A program made the position numbers and the translations under genes. This document shows, one piece after another, positions 6,399-6,717 of a stretch of DNA of 6,717 nucleotides. The stretch lies in NCBI GenBank assembly GCA_023392755.1, contig JAEWNM010000250.1, positions 1 to 6,717 on the forward strand. The letters run 5' to 3'. The stretch's first letter is position 1, and each line of letters begins with the position of its first letter. The notes beneath the pieces were generated by a model. The model had not been told where the DNA came from and did not search any database. It saw nothing but the letters and a program-made list of their open reading frames with translations. The DNA comes from Bacillota bacterium. GTDB lineage: Bacteria; Bacillota; Clostridia; Christensenellales; Aristaeellaceae.

Positions 6399-6717
6399 AT
6401 GACGACGGTCGACAGGATTATCAACTGGGCCCGTTTAAAATCCCCGTGGATCATCCACTTTAATTCAGGGGCCTGCAATGCCTGCGATATTGAGCTGCTG
6501 GCCGCCTTAACGCCCAGATATGACGTGGAACGCTTTGGCGTGCAGCTGAAGGGCACACCCCGGCATGCCGATGTGCTGATTTGCTCCGGGCCCGTTACGC
6601 TGCAGCAAAGGGAGCGGCTGAAAACCATTTATGAGCAAATGCCCGAGCCCAAATTTGTGGTGGCGGTGGGCACATGCGCTTGCTCGGCCGGTGTGTATGC
6701 GGGATGCTATTGCGTGG
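6399..6717 (+). CDS. NuoB-family [4Fe-4S] subunit, group 4 [NiFe] hydrogenase small-subunit type (3' end cut)
   Basis: The first 106 residues are visible and the frame is open to the edge. Residues 23-32 read SGACNACDIE, with Cys26 and Cys29 as the first two ligands of the proximal cluster, and 89-98 read AVGTCACSAG with Cys93 as the third; the fourth lies beyond the window. The Cys-x2-Cys-Asp-Ile-Glu arrangement is that of Ech, Mbh, Hyc and Coo hydrogenase small subunits, whereas complex I NuoB has adjacent cysteines. LLAALTPRYDVERFGVQLKG (33-52) and HADVLICSGPVT (56-67) also fit the family. No signal peptide is seen, so it faces the cytoplasm. It would pass electrons between a ferredoxin-like subunit and the nickel site, or to the equivalent centre. 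Extra cysteines (62, 95, 103, 105) surround the third ligand. The start is set by AGGAGGT 6 bases upstream. Confidence 0.88.
   Translation, partial: MTTVDRIINWARLKSPWIIHFNSGACNACDIELLAALTPRYDVERFGVQLKGTPRHADVLICSGPVTLQQRERLKTIYEQMPEPKFVVAVGTCACSAGVYAGCYCV

Overview
The window reads as chromosomal DNA from an anaerobic, moderately GC-rich member of the Bacillota, probably class Clostridia. The reasons are strong AGGAGG-type ribosome binding sites, GTG and TTG starts mixed with ATG, sigma-A promoters close to consensus, and the gene content. The taxon is an inference; nothing in the window fixes a genus.

Layout. Bases 1-52 hold the 5' end of hypA on the minus strand (HypA is the nickel-insertion factor of [NiFe] hydrogenase maturation); the gene runs off the left edge. 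Bases 53-445 are a divergent control region with two sigma-A promoters, each with a 17-base spacer. One faces left towards hypA and one faces right. Both predicted leaders begin with a GC-rich hairpin. From 446 to the right edge lies one tightly packed plus-strand operon. It encodes three large antiporter-like proton-channel proteins (NuoL/M/N superfamily; 478, 611 and 471 aa), then a NuoJ-like protein, a NuoK-like protein, a NuoA-like protein and the start of a NuoB-family iron-sulfur subunit cut by the right edge. Two junctions are ATGA overlaps and no gap exceeds 51 bases.

How it works together. The membrane genes match the complete set of small and large ion-translocating subunits of respiratory complex I, apart from NuoH, which is not in the window. 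The NuoB-family subunit, however, has the Cys-x2-Cys-Asp-Ile-Glu signature of group 4 (energy-converting, Ech/Mbh/Hyc/Coo-type) [NiFe] hydrogenases instead of the adjacent Cys-Cys pair of complex I. With hypA divergent from it, the simplest reading is a membrane-bound, ion-pumping [NiFe] hydrogenase or a close relative with a complex-I-sized membrane arm. The large catalytic subunit, NuoC-like, NuoH-like and ferredoxin-like subunits would be expected just beyond the right edge. Until the large subunit is seen, hydrogenase activity is an inference.
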